NCBI GenBank assembly: GCA_937880095.1
Contig: CALFLK010000013.1
Span: forward strand, 353,198 to 417,197
Length of the DNA: 64,000 nucleotides
Source: an uncultured Faecalibacterium sp.
Lineage (GTDB): Bacteria > Bacillota > Clostridia > Oscillospirales > Ruminococcaceae
Direction of reading: 5' to 3'
This document shows, piece after piece, positions 24,717 through 33,371 of the stretch; the stretch's first letter is position 1, and the number at the start of each line of letters is the position of its first letter. Under the pieces are notes generated by a model that was not told the origin of the DNA, ran no database searches, and saw only the letters and a program-made list of their open reading frames with translations. Both the position numbers and the translations under genes were made by a program.

Positions 24717-25469
24717 ATGCCTCACCGCTATTTTACCAATCAAATCAGCGAGAACGCAGCACAGCTGACCGGTGCGGATGCGCACCATCTGGCACGCGTC
24801 ATGCGCGCCAAACTGGGCGAAAGCGTTGTGCTTTGCGATGGTCACGGCATGGAATATAACGGTGTCATCACCGGGATTTCTTCAGATGCAGTGGATTTTT
24901 CTATTTCCGATGCCCGCCCCACCGCCGCAGAACCCGGCGTGGATGTAACGCTGTTCATGGGTTACGCCAAGCAGGACAAGCTGGAGGATGAAATCCGCCA
25001 CGGCACCGAACTGGGCATTTCCCACTTCGTGCCGTTCTTCAGCCGTTATTGCGTGGTCACACCCAAAAAGGAAGAGCAGAAGAATGTGCGCTATGCCCGC
25101 ATCGCTTTTGAAGCAGCAAAGCAGTCCGGTCGTGGTATCATTCCGGATGTTGCCATGCCCATGGCAAACTTCGGTGAAGTTTGCCGCAGCTTTGCCGATT
25201 ACGACTTGGTTTTGTTCTTCTACGAGTGCGGCGGCGAACCTTTGACCCAGCTGCTGGTACCCTATGCGAATGCAAAACCCGGTACGGAGCACAAGCCCCG
25301 TATCGCTCTGGTCACCGGAGCCGAAGGTGGCTTCTCGGAAAAGGAAGCTGCCGACGCTGTGGCAGCTGGCGCAAAACAGGTTGGACTTGGTCCCCGTATT
25401 CTGCGCTGCGAAACTGCACCGCTGGCTGCTGCCGCTGCGGTTATGACACTGACCGGAAATCTGGAATAA
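24717..25469 (+). CDS. rsmE: 16S rRNA m3U1498 methyltransferase
   Basis: Methylates U1498 of 16S rRNA. 250 aa: N-terminal PUA-like domain (MPHRYFTNQI, then ADAHHLARVMRAKLGE) and a C-terminal SPOUT knot domain with VTGAEGGFSEKE, GLGPRILRCETA and the Ala-rich last helix. These are the standard RsmE signatures. Ribosome site AAAGGAG. Second gene of the prmA-rsmE operon. Confidence 0.96.
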   Translation: MPHRYFTNQISENAAQLTGADAHHLARVMRAKLGESVVLCDGHGMEYNGVITGISSDAVDFSISDARPTAAEPGVDVTLFMGYAKQDKLEDEIRHGTELGISHFVPFFSRYCVVTPKKEEQKNVRYARIAFEAAKQSGRGIIPDVAMPMANFGEVCRSFADYDLVLFFYECGGEPLTQLLVPYANAKPGTEHKPRIALVTGAEGGFSEKEAADAVAAGAKQVGLGPRILRCETAPLAAAAAVMTLTGNLE

Positions 25470-25546
25470 TCTCGCAGCACCGTTTCAGTATAGCAGACTA
25501 TTTCCAAACAAGTAAGGGGTTTCCCCTTTAAGATTTTCTTAAATTG

Positions 25547-25590
25547 AAAAGCACCTGTCTCCTGTGGAATGCGTGGGACAGGTGCTTTTT
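25547..25590. terminator. Terminator between rsmE and patatin gene
   Basis: AAAAGCACCTGT stem with its complement, 18-base loop, T-run; serves convergent genes on both strands. Confidence 0.8.
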
Positions 25591-26868
25591 TTACGGCTTT
25601 GTGGATTCGTTTTCCGGCAACCGCAAGGCGCTTTGTGCCGAAATTACCTTGCGGTTCTCCTTCTCATCATTCGCAAACAATTCCCACCAAGGGTCCGGGT
25701 CATTTGCTTCATCCAAAACATCCCACTGATCCGGCGCAAACTGGGGTGCCCAAGCACGATAAGCAACTGCTGCTACCAGCTCCTGCGGGTCGGTAATGCC
25801 GCGCAGAATATCCAGCCCATCCGGTCCGTCCGGATCGAACAAACCGTCCAGACGGCGGAACTTTTCCGGGTCGTATGCTTTCAAAAATGCCTTTGCCAGC
25901 TCTTCCACAGTATAAATCGGGGTGGGGGCTACCTCTGCCGCCTTGGCGGCACATTCCAAAAATGCCAGCGGCTTATCTTCTGCACGGAACAGGGTCAGCG
26001 CAGCTTTCCCTGTCAGTTCCAGCGCAAGGGTTTCGTCCGCCAAACGGCGCATACAGGCATTGAAAGGCTTGCGCAGTGCTGCAAGCTGCTCTCTGGCGTG
26101 TTCGGGACGAATGGCGTATGCAGTACCGCGCAGCTTGCCAAACGCACGGAATGTGTCGTTATAGCCCAGCTCCATATTGCGCTGTGCTTGCTCCCGGTTC
26201 ACGGCAAACAAATCGCCCAGCTCCCAATAACAATGTACTGCAATCGTAGGCAAACCGGTCAGGTTGGGCTTGGTGATACCGATGCCGTTGATGTCCACTG
26301 TGACCAGCTCGGTTGCGCCCATGCGCTTTGCCAGATTAAAGGGCATATTGTCCCGATAACCGCCGTCAATAAACTTTTTGCCGTCAATGATGCGGGGGCG
26401 CAATGCGGGGAAACACGCCGCCGATGCCAGCAGATATTCCGCCAGACGACCTTCCGGGATTTCATCCAGCGCCAGCTCACAGGCTTTCAGCTTTTTCTGC
26501 TCTACGGTGACCAGACCGAATTTCACCTTGCCGTGACGCAGTTTGTTTTCGTCCACAAAGTGCATCACCATTTTTTCCAGCGGCTCCACATCCATACCGC
26601 CGCTGCGGATGGCATCCTTTACAAAGGCGGAAATTTCCGGCAGTGTATTATCCGCCGGCAGCGAAAGAATATCTTCCTCATGCAGCGTCAGCCACATGGC
26701 GCGAGCTGTTTCATAATCTCCCTGCGCCAACAGCGCACCATTCAGGCTGCCGATGCTGGTACCTGTAATGATTTCCGGCATCCAGTTCAGCTCGGTCAGC
26801 GCTTTCCACACGCCGATCTGGTAGCTGCCTTTTGCGCCGCCACCTGCTAAAACCAATCCTTTTGCCAC
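25591..26868 (-). CDS. Patatin-like phospholipase
   Basis: Serine acyl hydrolase of the patatin/RssA type. Oxyanion loop GGGAKG (9-14), nucleophile Ser in GTSIGS (37-42), and catalytic Asp in DGGYRDN (about 168-174) are all present, so it should be active on lipid esters. 425 aa; the catalytic domain covers about 1-210, and the C-terminal 200 residues are an acidic extension without a recognised domain. No signal peptide. Single gene on the minus strand. Confidence 0.9.
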   Translation of the reverse strand: MAKGLVLAGGGAKGSYQIGVWKALTELNWMPEIITGTSIGSLNGALLAQGDYETARAMWLTLHEEDILSLPADNTLPEISAFVKDAIRSGGMDVEPLEKMVMHFVDENKLRHGKVKFGLVTVEQKKLKACELALDEIPEGRLAEYLLASAACFPALRPRIIDGKKFIDGGYRDNMPFNLAKRMGATELVTVDINGIGITKPNLTGLPTIAVHCYWELGDLFAVNREQAQRNMELGYNDTFRAFGKLRGTAYAIRPEHAREQLAALRKPFNACMRRLADETLALELTGKAALTLFRAEDKPLAFLECAAKAAEVAPTPIYTVEELAKAFLKAYDPEKFRRLDGLFDPDGPDGLDILRGITDPQELVAAVAYRAWAPQFAPDQWDVLDEANDPDPWWELFANDEKENRKVISAQSALRLPENESTKP

Positions 26869-27003
26869 GTTTCTGCCCTCCTTATGATGTATTTTTCACA
26901 TCTCTTTTCTTTTGCCAAGTATATCATGCTGACCCAGCGCTTTCCAGCGAACTTTGCCGCACAAACTGTAAAAACTTTATGAAACCTTTTCCCCAAAAAA
27001 ACA

Positions 27004-27036
27004 AAAGAGGGAGCGTGCATTACACGCTCCCTCTTT
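27004..27036 (-). terminator. Terminator of LytTR regulator gene
   Basis: AAAGAGGGAGCGTG stem with short loop, placed 3 bases after the minus-strand stop codon. Confidence 0.85.
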
Positions 27037-27038
27037 CT

Positions 27039-27770
27039 TTATTCTGACACCATCGTATCTTCCGGGGTTTCTTCCTCAAATAAATGCAGGAAAATCTCCC
27101 GCGCTTCGGCAACGCGACCGCGAGGTACCGGGACCTGTGCGCCGCTTTCCATGATGAATTCGCTGTCTGTCAGCTGGCGCACTGCATCCAGATTGATGAC
27201 ATAGCTGCGGTGCGGCTGGTAAAACCGCCCTTTTGCCATCAAATCCGCCAGCGCTTCTTTCAGCGGAACCCGCAGCGTGATGCTGCGCACCAGACTGCCA
27301 TCCCGCAAATGAAAATGCAGAATATGGTCGGTACATTCCACATACTCCACATCCCGATGGGCGACCCGCACCAAGCCCTCACGGGTGGAAACCACAAAAT
27401 ACGGTCCCCGCCGGGTGAGCAAAAGCTGGTCCAGCATAGCGAACAGCTGATTTCGGGATACCGGCGGAATAAAATACTGGGTCGCAAAGACGCCAAAGGC
27501 ATCCATCGCATACTCCGGACCTGCGGCAAGAAAAACGATTGCTCCCGTACCACCGGCACTGCGGATTGCCTGTGCCGTATCCAACCCATTGGGTCGGGGA
27601 CCTTCCACCGACAAAAAGACCAAATCACTTTTTACCAGCGCATCCAGCTTTTTTTCCGTCACAGAATGGATCTGCAACTCTTCCGACCGGCGGGTAAAAT
27701 AGTCCTGACATAATGTCTGGATGGCGCGCCGCTGTGCGGCACTGGGCAAACACAAAGTAATGCGAAACAC
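27039..27770 (-). CDS. LytTR-type response regulator with degenerate receiver
   Basis: 243 aa from the GTG at 27770, with AAAGGAG 10 bases upstream. Residues 1-118 have the receiver fold, but the phospho-acceptor position is S54 (VFLSVEGP where FLDxxMP is usual), the N-terminal acidic pair is absent, and the Lys-Pro switch is replaced by PPVSR (102-106). Residues 125-232 are an LytTR DNA-binding domain (EYVECTDHILHFH, FYQPHRSYVINL). So it probably binds DNA without phosphorylation by a kinase. No histidine kinase is adjacent. It lies downstream of the metal ATPase gene on the same strand, 25 bases away. Confidence 0.88.
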   Translation of the reverse strand: MFRITLCLPSAAQRRAIQTLCQDYFTRRSEELQIHSVTEKKLDALVKSDLVFLSVEGPRPNGLDTAQAIRSAGGTGAIVFLAAGPEYAMDAFGVFATQYFIPPVSRNQLFAMLDQLLLTRRGPYFVVSTREGLVRVAHRDVEYVECTDHILHFHLRDGSLVRSITLRVPLKEALADLMAKGRFYQPHRSYVINLDAVRQLTDSEFIMESGAQVPVPRGRVAEAREIFLHLFEEETPEDTMVSE

Positions 27771-27795
27771 CAGCGGTGGTCTCCTTTCTACACAT

Positions 27796-29685
27796 TTAGC
27801 GCAATTTCTTTTCCAAATCCTTGGTGTACAAAGCACGGGTTGCGTTCAGCACAGCAAGCACCATAATGCCCACGTCGGCAAAAATAGCCACCCACATATT
27901 GGCATGACCCAGTGCAATCAGCACCAAGCAAAGTACTTTTACCAGCAGGGAAAAAACAATGTTCTGATATACGATGCGGGTCGTGCGGCGGGAAATTGCC
28001 ATTGCCAGACTGAGCTTTGCCGGGTCATCATCCATCAAAACGATATCGGCAGCTTCAATAGCAGCATCGCTGCCCAACGCACCCATGGCAACGCCGATAT
28101 CCGCACGGCTCAAAACAGGCGCATCGTTGACGCCGTCGCCCACGAAAACCAGATTTTCGTCCTTGCGCTTTTCTGCCAGCAATGCTTCCACACGGTCAAC
28201 CTTATCCCCGGGCATCAGCTGGGCACAAACTTCGTCCAGACCCAGATGATTTGCCACTTCTTTTGCCGTAGCTTCACTGTCGCCGGTCAGCATAACAGTC
28301 TTATGCACACCAGCTTTTTTCAGGCTGCGAATTGCCTGCTCCGCATGGGGCTTGATCATATCCTTGATATAGATACAACCTGCATATACACCATCTACCG
28401 CCACATATACCACCGTACCAATCGGCTTCTCATTTGTCGGCAGTTGGACGTTTTCACTCTCCATCAGACGTGCATTACCTACTGCAACAGGTTTTCCGTC
28501 CACCAGTGCAGTAACACCATGACCGCCCTGCTCTTTTACTTCTGCCACACGGGACAGATCCAGTTCCGCCGGGCAGGCTGCGCACAAACTGCGGCTGATG
28601 GGGTGGTTGGAATACTGCTCTGCCAGCGCTGCGGTTTCCAGCAGTTCTGCTTCGGTAATGCCGTCTGCCGGATGGACCTGCGACACCGAGAACTTACCTT
28701 CGGTCAGCGTACCGGTCTTATCAAAGACCACCACACCGGCATGTGCCAAAGCCTCCAGATAGTTGGAGCCTTTGATCAGAATACCGCGCGCACTTGCGCC
28801 GCCGATACCACCGAAAAAGCTCAAAGGAATCGAAATCACCAGCGCACAGGGGCAGCTGACAACCAGGAAGGACAGCGCACGGTACACCCAGCTGCCGATA
28901 TCCGGATCACTGCCCATCAGTGCCAGCACCAGCGGGGGTACAATCGCCAAAGCCAGCGCCGAATAACACACAACCGGCGTATACACGCGGGCAAAGCGTG
29001 TAATAAAGTTTTCGCCGCGTGCCTTCTTCATACTGGAATTTTCCACCAGATCCAAAATCTTTGCAACGGTGGATTCGCCAAACTCTTTTGTGGTGCGCAC
29101 TTCCAGCACACCCGTTAAGTTGACACAGCCGCTGATTACATCATCCCCGGTATGCACATCTCTGGGCAGACTTTCACCTGTCAAAGCAGCAGTATTCAGG
29201 GTAGATTCACCCGTCAGCACCACACCGTCAATGGGTACACGCTCGCCGGGCTGCACCAAAATCACACTGCCAACGGGAACGTCATCCGGGTCAGTTTCTT
29301 CCCAAGAGCCGTCCTCCAAACGCATCCGGGCACTGTCCGGACGAATATCCATCAAATCAGAAATACTCTTGCGGCTCTTACCCACCGCATAGCTTTCAAA
29401 CAGCTCACCGATTTGGTAGAACAGCATAACTGCTACCGCTTCGGTATATTCGCCCAGCAACCATGCGCCAACCGTCGCTACTGCCATCAAAAAACATTCA
29501 TCAAACGGCTGGCGGTTCCGCACACCTTTCCATGCTTTTTTCAAAGTTCCCCAGCCTACCGCCAGATACGGCAGCAGGTATGCCGCCATCCGCATTCCTT
29601 CCGGCAGGGGCAGCAGGGTAATTACCAGAATCAGTGCCACAGCGGTCAAAATGTTCCGCAGGGAATGCTTTTGTTTTTTCGTCAT
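27796..29685 (-). CDS. P1B-type Zn/Cd/Pb-exporting ATPase
   Basis: 629 aa. P-type ATPase that pumps heavy metal out of the cell. Seen: TGES actuator, SCPCALV in helix 6 (the CPC metal site), DKTGTLTEGKF with the phosphorylated Asp, GDGVNDAPVL, and FADVG in the last helices, whose Asp marks the Zn/Cd/Pb group (ZntA/CadA). There is no N-terminal metal-binding domain; that role may be taken by the separate HMA protein encoded 38 bases upstream. Part of an ArsR-HMA-ATPase unit. Confidence 0.95.
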   Translation of the reverse strand: MTKKQKHSLRNILTAVALILVITLLPLPEGMRMAAYLLPYLAVGWGTLKKAWKGVRNRQPFDECFLMAVATVGAWLLGEYTEAVAVMLFYQIGELFESYAVGKSRKSISDLMDIRPDSARMRLEDGSWEETDPDDVPVGSVILVQPGERVPIDGVVLTGESTLNTAALTGESLPRDVHTGDDVISGCVNLTGVLEVRTTKEFGESTVAKILDLVENSSMKKARGENFITRFARVYTPVVCYSALALAIVPPLVLALMGSDPDIGSWVYRALSFLVVSCPCALVISIPLSFFGGIGGASARGILIKGSNYLEALAHAGVVVFDKTGTLTEGKFSVSQVHPADGITEAELLETAALAEQYSNHPISRSLCAACPAELDLSRVAEVKEQGGHGVTALVDGKPVAVGNARLMESENVQLPTNEKPIGTVVYVAVDGVYAGCIYIKDMIKPHAEQAIRSLKKAGVHKTVMLTGDSEATAKEVANHLGLDEVCAQLMPGDKVDRVEALLAEKRKDENLVFVGDGVNDAPVLSRADIGVAMGALGSDAAIEAADIVLMDDDPAKLSLAMAISRRTTRIVYQNIVFSLLVKVLCLVLIALGHANMWVAIFADVGIMVLAVLNATRALYTKDLEKKLR

Positions 29686-29723
29686 AAAAGAAGGTGCCTC
29701 CTTTTGGTTCTGCTTTGTTTTGC

Positions 29724-29945
29724 TTAGATGCCGTAGATTTCGCAGTCGTCCTCAACCTTTTTGCAGACTTTCAAAACCTCCTGCATCACAGCGTGCGGCT
29801 CTGCACCTTCTGCAAAGGTGACCTGCATCTTCTGGGTCATATAGCTAACGGTTGCCTTTTCCACACCGGAAACCTGGCTGGCAGCCTGTTCCATCTTTGC
29901 TGCACAGTTTGCGCAGTCCACTTCAATCTTGTAGGTCTTTTTCAT
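29724..29945 (-). CDS. Free-standing HMA metal-binding protein
   Basis: 73 aa from the ATG at 29945, after GGAGAG. A ferredoxin-like heavy-metal-associated domain with CANC (residues 11-14 region) as the metal loop. It most likely hands metal to the ATPase encoded next, which lacks its own HMA domain. The acidic, Cys-containing end (EDDCEIYGI) is unusual and may add a ligand. Confidence 0.88.
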   Translation of the reverse strand: MKKTYKIEVDCANCAAKMEQAASQVSGVEKATVSYMTQKMQVTFAEGAEPHAVMQEVLKVCKKVEDDCEIYGI

Positions 29946-29958
29946 GGTAAACTCTCCT

Positions 29959-30288
29959 TTATCCGTTTGTATGGGGAATATTTTCTTCCACGTGTTCCAT
30001 GCCAAGGGCTAAAATCGACCGTACATGGTCATCATCTAAGGTGTAGAACACCGATTTGCCCGCACGGCGGGAACGCACCAACCGTGCATTCTTTAATACA
30101 CGCAGCTGATGGCTGACCGCACTCTGCGTCATGCCCAGCACCTCGGCAAGCTGCTGTACACACAGCTCACCGTCGGACATCCGATACAAAAGGCGCAGCC
30201 TTGTTTCATCGCCGAAAATGTGGAACACATCCGCCAGCGCGCGCAGGGTTTCGTCACCGGGCATCGCCGGATTTTTTTCTTTGTGCAT
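29959..30288 (-). CDS. ArsR/SmtB-family metal-responsive repressor
   Basis: 109 aa from the ATG at 30288 (AAGGAAGG nine bases upstream; ATGs at 30297 and 30312 are too close to or before that site). Winged-helix repressor: ELCVQQLAEVLGMTQSAVSHQLRVLKNARLV is the DNA-binding part, ELCV holds the Cys found in CadC/ArsR sensors, and the C-terminal DDDHVRSIL...EHVEE helix carries Asp/His/Glu as in the SmtB/CzrA alpha-5 zinc site. First gene of the metal export unit, with its operator on the promoter. Confidence 0.92.
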   Translation of the reverse strand: MHKEKNPAMPGDETLRALADVFHIFGDETRLRLLYRMSDGELCVQQLAEVLGMTQSAVSHQLRVLKNARLVRSRRAGKSVFYTLDDDHVRSILALGMEHVEENIPHTNG

Positions 30289-30313
30289 TACGGACATCCT
30301 TCCTTTTTTCATT

Positions 30314-30335
30314 TGAACAATTGCTCACATGTTCA
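30314..30335. promoter_or_regulatory. ArsR/SmtB-type operator
   Basis: Perfect inverted repeat TGAACA - 10 bases - TGTTCA, the usual half-site sequence of this repressor family, directly after and touching the -10 box. Confidence 0.8.
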
Positions 30336-30363
30336 TTATATGCCAGTGTTTTTTCTCTGTCAA
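30335..30363 (-). promoter_or_regulatory. Promoter of metal export unit
   Basis: Consensus TTGACA (30358-30363) and TATAAT (30335-30340) on the minus strand with a 17-base spacer. Confidence 0.9.
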
Positions 30364-30447
30364 CGGATTTCAAAAATTGCCATCAGCTTGCATTTCTGTT
30401 CATCTGGGAAAATTCCCTGTACGCCAAGGTTTCCTGTCGTAAAATGC

Positions 30448-30476
30448 TTGTTTCTGCGGCGAAAATAGCGTATACT
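30448..30476 (+). promoter_or_regulatory. suf promoter
   Basis: TTGTTT (30448-30453) and TATACT (30471-30476), 17-base spacer, 75 bases before sufC. Confidence 0.6.
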
Positions 30477-30550
30477 AGAAGAAGTCCTGTGTTGCAGTAT
30501 ATTTGCTGGGGCCACGCCCCATAACAGGAACGAACGGGAGGTTATGTTCC

Positions 30551-31285
30551 ATGCTGGAATTACAACATGTTGGTTTTGTTGCGGAGGATCAGAAGGAGAT
30601 CCTGCACGACGTTAACTTAAAAATCGATGACCGCTTTGTGGCTGTTACCGGCCCCAACGGCGGCGGTAAATCTACGCTTGCAAAATTGATTATGGGCATC
30701 GAAAAGCCCACCTCTGGCCGTATCCTGCTGGACGGCGAGGATATTACGAATCTTTCTATCACCGATCGCGCAAACAAGGGCATTACCTATGCATTTCAGC
30801 AGCCCGTCCGCTTTAAGGGTCTGCGTGTAAAGGATCTGCTCAAGCTGGCTGGCGGCAAGACCACCACCATGGCAGAGGCCTGCAATATGCTGAGCGAAGT
30901 AGGTCTGTGCGCACGCGACTATATCGACCGTGAGCTGAATGACACCCTGTCCGGCGGTGAATTGAAGCGTATCGAAATCGCTATGGCTCTGGCACGCGGC
31001 ACGAAGCTGACCGTGTTTGATGAGCCGGAAGCCGGTATCGACCTGTGGAGCTTCCAGAACCTGATTCGTGTGTTTGAAAAGATGCACGAGCAGACCCAAG
31101 GCACGATTTTGATTATCAGCCATCAGGAGCGCATCCTGAACATTGCCGACAAGATCATTTACGTCAAGGCAGGCAATGTGGACAAGTACGGTCCCCGCGA
31201 GGAGATCTTGCCCGGTCTGCTGGGCAACGGTCGCCCCTGCAAGGGCATGGAGCGCAGCATGGACTGCGCAAAGGAGGTGCATTGA
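30551..31285 (+). CDS. sufC: Fe-S assembly ATPase SufC
   Basis: ABC-type ATPase that drives Fe-S cluster assembly on the SufB scaffold; cytosolic. 244 aa from the ATG at 30551, with GGGAGG 9 bases upstream. Walker A GPNGGGKST (about residues 34-42), signature LSGGELKRIEIA, Walker B VFDEPEAGID and H-loop ISHQE are all intact. Followed after one base by sufB; no sufD, sufS or sufU follows. Confidence 0.94.
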   Translation: MLELQHVGFVAEDQKEILHDVNLKIDDRFVAVTGPNGGGKSTLAKLIMGIEKPTSGRILLDGEDITNLSITDRANKGITYAFQQPVRFKGLRVKDLLKLAGGKTTTMAEACNMLSEVGLCARDYIDRELNDTLSGGELKRIEIAMALARGTKLTVFDEPEAGIDLWSFQNLIRVFEKMHEQTQGTILIISHQERILNIADKIIYVKAGNVDKYGPREEILPGLLGNGRPCKGMERSMDCAKEVH

Positions 31286-31286
31286 T

Positions 31287-32213
31287 ATGGTAGATCTGTT
31301 CAAAACTGACCTGCTGCATCAGGTCGCCGATCTGGACGCCCTGCCGGTAGGCGCTTACAGCATCCGCGCCAACGGCCAGAGCGCCAAGCTGAATTCCACT
31401 GCACACATCCAGATTACTCCCAAAACCGACAAGCCCGGCATCGACATTCATGTTGCACCCGGCACCAAAAACGAGAGTATGCACATCCCGGTCATCATCA
31501 GCGAAACCGGCATCAAGGACTGTGTCTACAACGACTTCTTCATCGGTCCCAACTGCGATATTACCATCATCGCAGGCTGTGGTATCCACAACTGCGGCAA
31601 TCAGGACAGCGCACACGACGGCATCCATGCTTTCTTCATCGGTGAAAACAGCAAGGTTCGCTATGTGGAAAAGCACTACGGTGAGCGCGATGCAGACGTA
31701 TCCGGCAAGCAGTTGATGAACCCCACCACCATCATCAATCTGGGCAAGAACGCTTCCATGGATATGGAAACCACCCAGATTTCCGGCATTGACGACACCA
31801 CCCGCCGCACTTCTGCTGTTTTGGCAGAAGGTGCTACGCTGGTCGTACATGAAAAGATCATGACCACCGGCGATCAGCGTGCTATCACGGATTTCGTGGC
31901 AGATTTGAACGGCGCAAACAGCAGCTGCAACATCGTCAGCCGCAGCGTCGCCAAGGATCACAGCCATCAGGACTTTACCAGCCGCCTGAACGGCAACGCA
32001 CCTTGTGCAGGTCACACCGAATGTGACGCTATTATTATGGACAAGGCAAGCGTTCTGGCAAGCCCCCAGCTGACCGCAAACGATGTGGACGCAAGCCTGA
32101 TCCACGAAGCTGCCATCGGCAAGATTGCAGGCGAGCAGCTCATTAAACTTATGAGTCTGGGTCTGACTGAGCAGGAAGCAGAAGAGCAGATCGTCAACGG
32201 TTTCCTGAAATAA
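31287..32213 (+). CDS. sufB: Fe-S assembly scaffold SufB, short form
   Basis: 308 aa from the ATG at 31287 (AAGGAGG 9 bases upstream, inside the sufC end). It has the right-handed beta-helix core of SufB/SufD proteins and the C-terminal helices (SLIHEAAIGKIAGEQL, MSLGLTEQEAEEQIVNGF). It is far shorter than the usual SufB of about 465 aa because the N-terminal domain is missing. Together with sufC it matches the two-gene minimal system (SmsCB) of anaerobes, in which one short SufB probably forms a homodimer in place of SufB-SufD. Confidence 0.92.
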   Translation: MVDLFKTDLLHQVADLDALPVGAYSIRANGQSAKLNSTAHIQITPKTDKPGIDIHVAPGTKNESMHIPVIISETGIKDCVYNDFFIGPNCDITIIAGCGIHNCGNQDSAHDGIHAFFIGENSKVRYVEKHYGERDADVSGKQLMNPTTIINLGKNASMDMETTQISGIDDTTRRTSAVLAEGATLVVHEKIMTTGDQRAITDFVADLNGANSSCNIVSRSVAKDHSHQDFTSRLNGNAPCAGHTECDAIIMDKASVLASPQLTANDVDASLIHEAAIGKIAGEQLIKLMSLGLTEQEAEEQIVNGFLK

Positions 32214-32229
32214 GCAAACTGGTATATAT

Positions 32230-32270
32230 AAAAAATCCGCAGACCGTACCAAACGGACTGCGGATTTTTT
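32230..32270. terminator. Bidirectional terminator
   Basis: AAAAAATCCGCAG stem continuing to ACCGT/ACGG over a short loop, between sufB and the minus-strand DUF1294 gene. Confidence 0.85.
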
Positions 32271-32278
32271 GTTTCAAT

Positions 32279-32572
32279 TTAGTAGAGCAGCAGCAGATTC
32301 GTCTGCACCAGCAGCACAAATCCCACGATTTCCGCCACCAGAATGGCAGGAACGCCCCACATAAACTTCTTTTTCTTGGTCTTATGATGGAACACCAGCA
32401 TACCCAAAAGTGCACCTGCACCGCCGCCCAGCGCTGCTGCCAGCAGTAGACGGCTTTCCGGGATGCGCCATTCGTTACGCTTTGCGCGGCGCTTATCCAC
32501 ACCGTACAGACCAAAGGAATACAGGTTCAGCAGCAGCAGAACCTTCCACAACAAACTCACGCTCAAATGCAT
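32279..32572 (-). CDS. DUF1294 membrane protein
   Basis: 97 aa from the ATG at 32572 (AAAAGGAG 8 bases upstream). Three membrane helices; the conserved NLYSFGLYGVDKRRAKRNEWRIPE stretch (split here across residues 16-39) and HHKTKKKKF are typical of DUF1294. Function unknown. It overlaps the end of the PAP2 gene by 10 bases, so the two are co-translated. Confidence 0.88.
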   Translation of the reverse strand: MHLSVSLLWKVLLLLNLYSFGLYGVDKRRAKRNEWRIPESRLLLAAALGGGAGALLGMLVFHHKTKKKKFMWGVPAILVAEIVGFVLLVQTNLLLLY

Positions 32573-33213
32573 TCTACTCGCTCCTTTTTTCGGAAATAAA
32601 AAATAAAGTACCAGGGAATCACCATTGCCAGTCCCCACACCACATCAATGACCGAGTGCTGCTTTGTAAACACAGTCGATGCACAAATCAGCAGCGCCCA
32701 GACCCACGCCAACCATTTCAGCCAAGGGCGATCCTGCGCCAGCTTGCTGTTGCTGATGCACAGTGCCATGCATCCGCTGGATTGGCAGTGAATGGATGGG
32801 CATACATTGGTGGGCGAATCCGCTCGCCACAGCAGCGACATCACAAAGGTTCCCAGATTTTCCCGTCCTAACGTGGACAAATCCGGGCGTAGCGCCAAGC
32901 CATTAGGGAACAGCATATACCAAATCAAGCAGAAGGTCATGCCGGAAAACATACACAGGCACAACCGTCGATAGTTGGGGGTATCATTCCACCACAGCAG
33001 CGCCAACACACCTGCCAGCAGCAAAAACCAGCTGCAATAGGGCAAAAAGAACCACTCACAAAACGGGATCTTATCGTCCAGCGGCGACCAGATAATATAT
33101 TTCGGCGTAGTAATCAAATGGTCTATCGTAAAGAACCAAACCAGATACACAACCCAGTACAGCTGATACCACAAATATGGCCGCAGCTGTAAACGGTGCT
33201 TTTTCGTCAGCAT
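32563..33213 (-). CDS. PAP2-family membrane phosphatase, second copy
   Basis: 216 aa from the ATG at 33213 (AAAGGA about 10 bases upstream). Six predicted membrane helices. PTNVCPSIH and KQHSVIDV carry the second and third phosphatase motifs. Distant paralogue of the protein encoded at 23020-23700; after the PSIH motif it reads CQSSGCMA, unlike that paralogue. Probably a lipid phosphate phosphatase or lipid phosphotransferase. Operon with DUF1294. Confidence 0.88.
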   Translation of the reverse strand: MLTKKHRLQLRPYLWYQLYWVVYLVWFFTIDHLITTPKYIIWSPLDDKIPFCEWFFLPYCSWFLLLAGVLALLWWNDTPNYRRLCLCMFSGMTFCLIWYMLFPNGLALRPDLSTLGRENLGTFVMSLLWRADSPTNVCPSIHCQSSGCMALCISNSKLAQDRPWLKWLAWVWALLICASTVFTKQHSVIDVVWGLAMVIPWYFIFYFRKKERVECI

Positions 33214-33279
33214 AAAATCTTTTTCCTTTCCCGGCAAAACTGCCTTTCGCCGGGGTGGCTCCCGGTGACATTAAAAAGT

Positions 33280-33309
33280 ATTGTAGCACAGAACACGCCT
33301 CTTGCACAA
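33280..33309 (-). promoter_or_regulatory. Promoter of PAP2-DUF1294 unit
   Basis: TTGTGC (33304-33309) and TACAAT (33280-33285) on the minus strand, 18-base spacer. The -35 overlaps that of the divergent + strand promoter. Confidence 0.55.
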
Positions 33310-33330
33310 GCCGCATACGGCGTGTACAAT
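33302..33330 (+). promoter_or_regulatory. Promoter of HAD phosphatase gene
   Basis: TTGCAC (33302-33307) and TACAAT (33325-33330), 17-base spacer. Confidence 0.65.
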
Positions 33331-33371
33331 AGAGAAACGACCCAACCCGCAACACAGAAAGGACCATTGCT

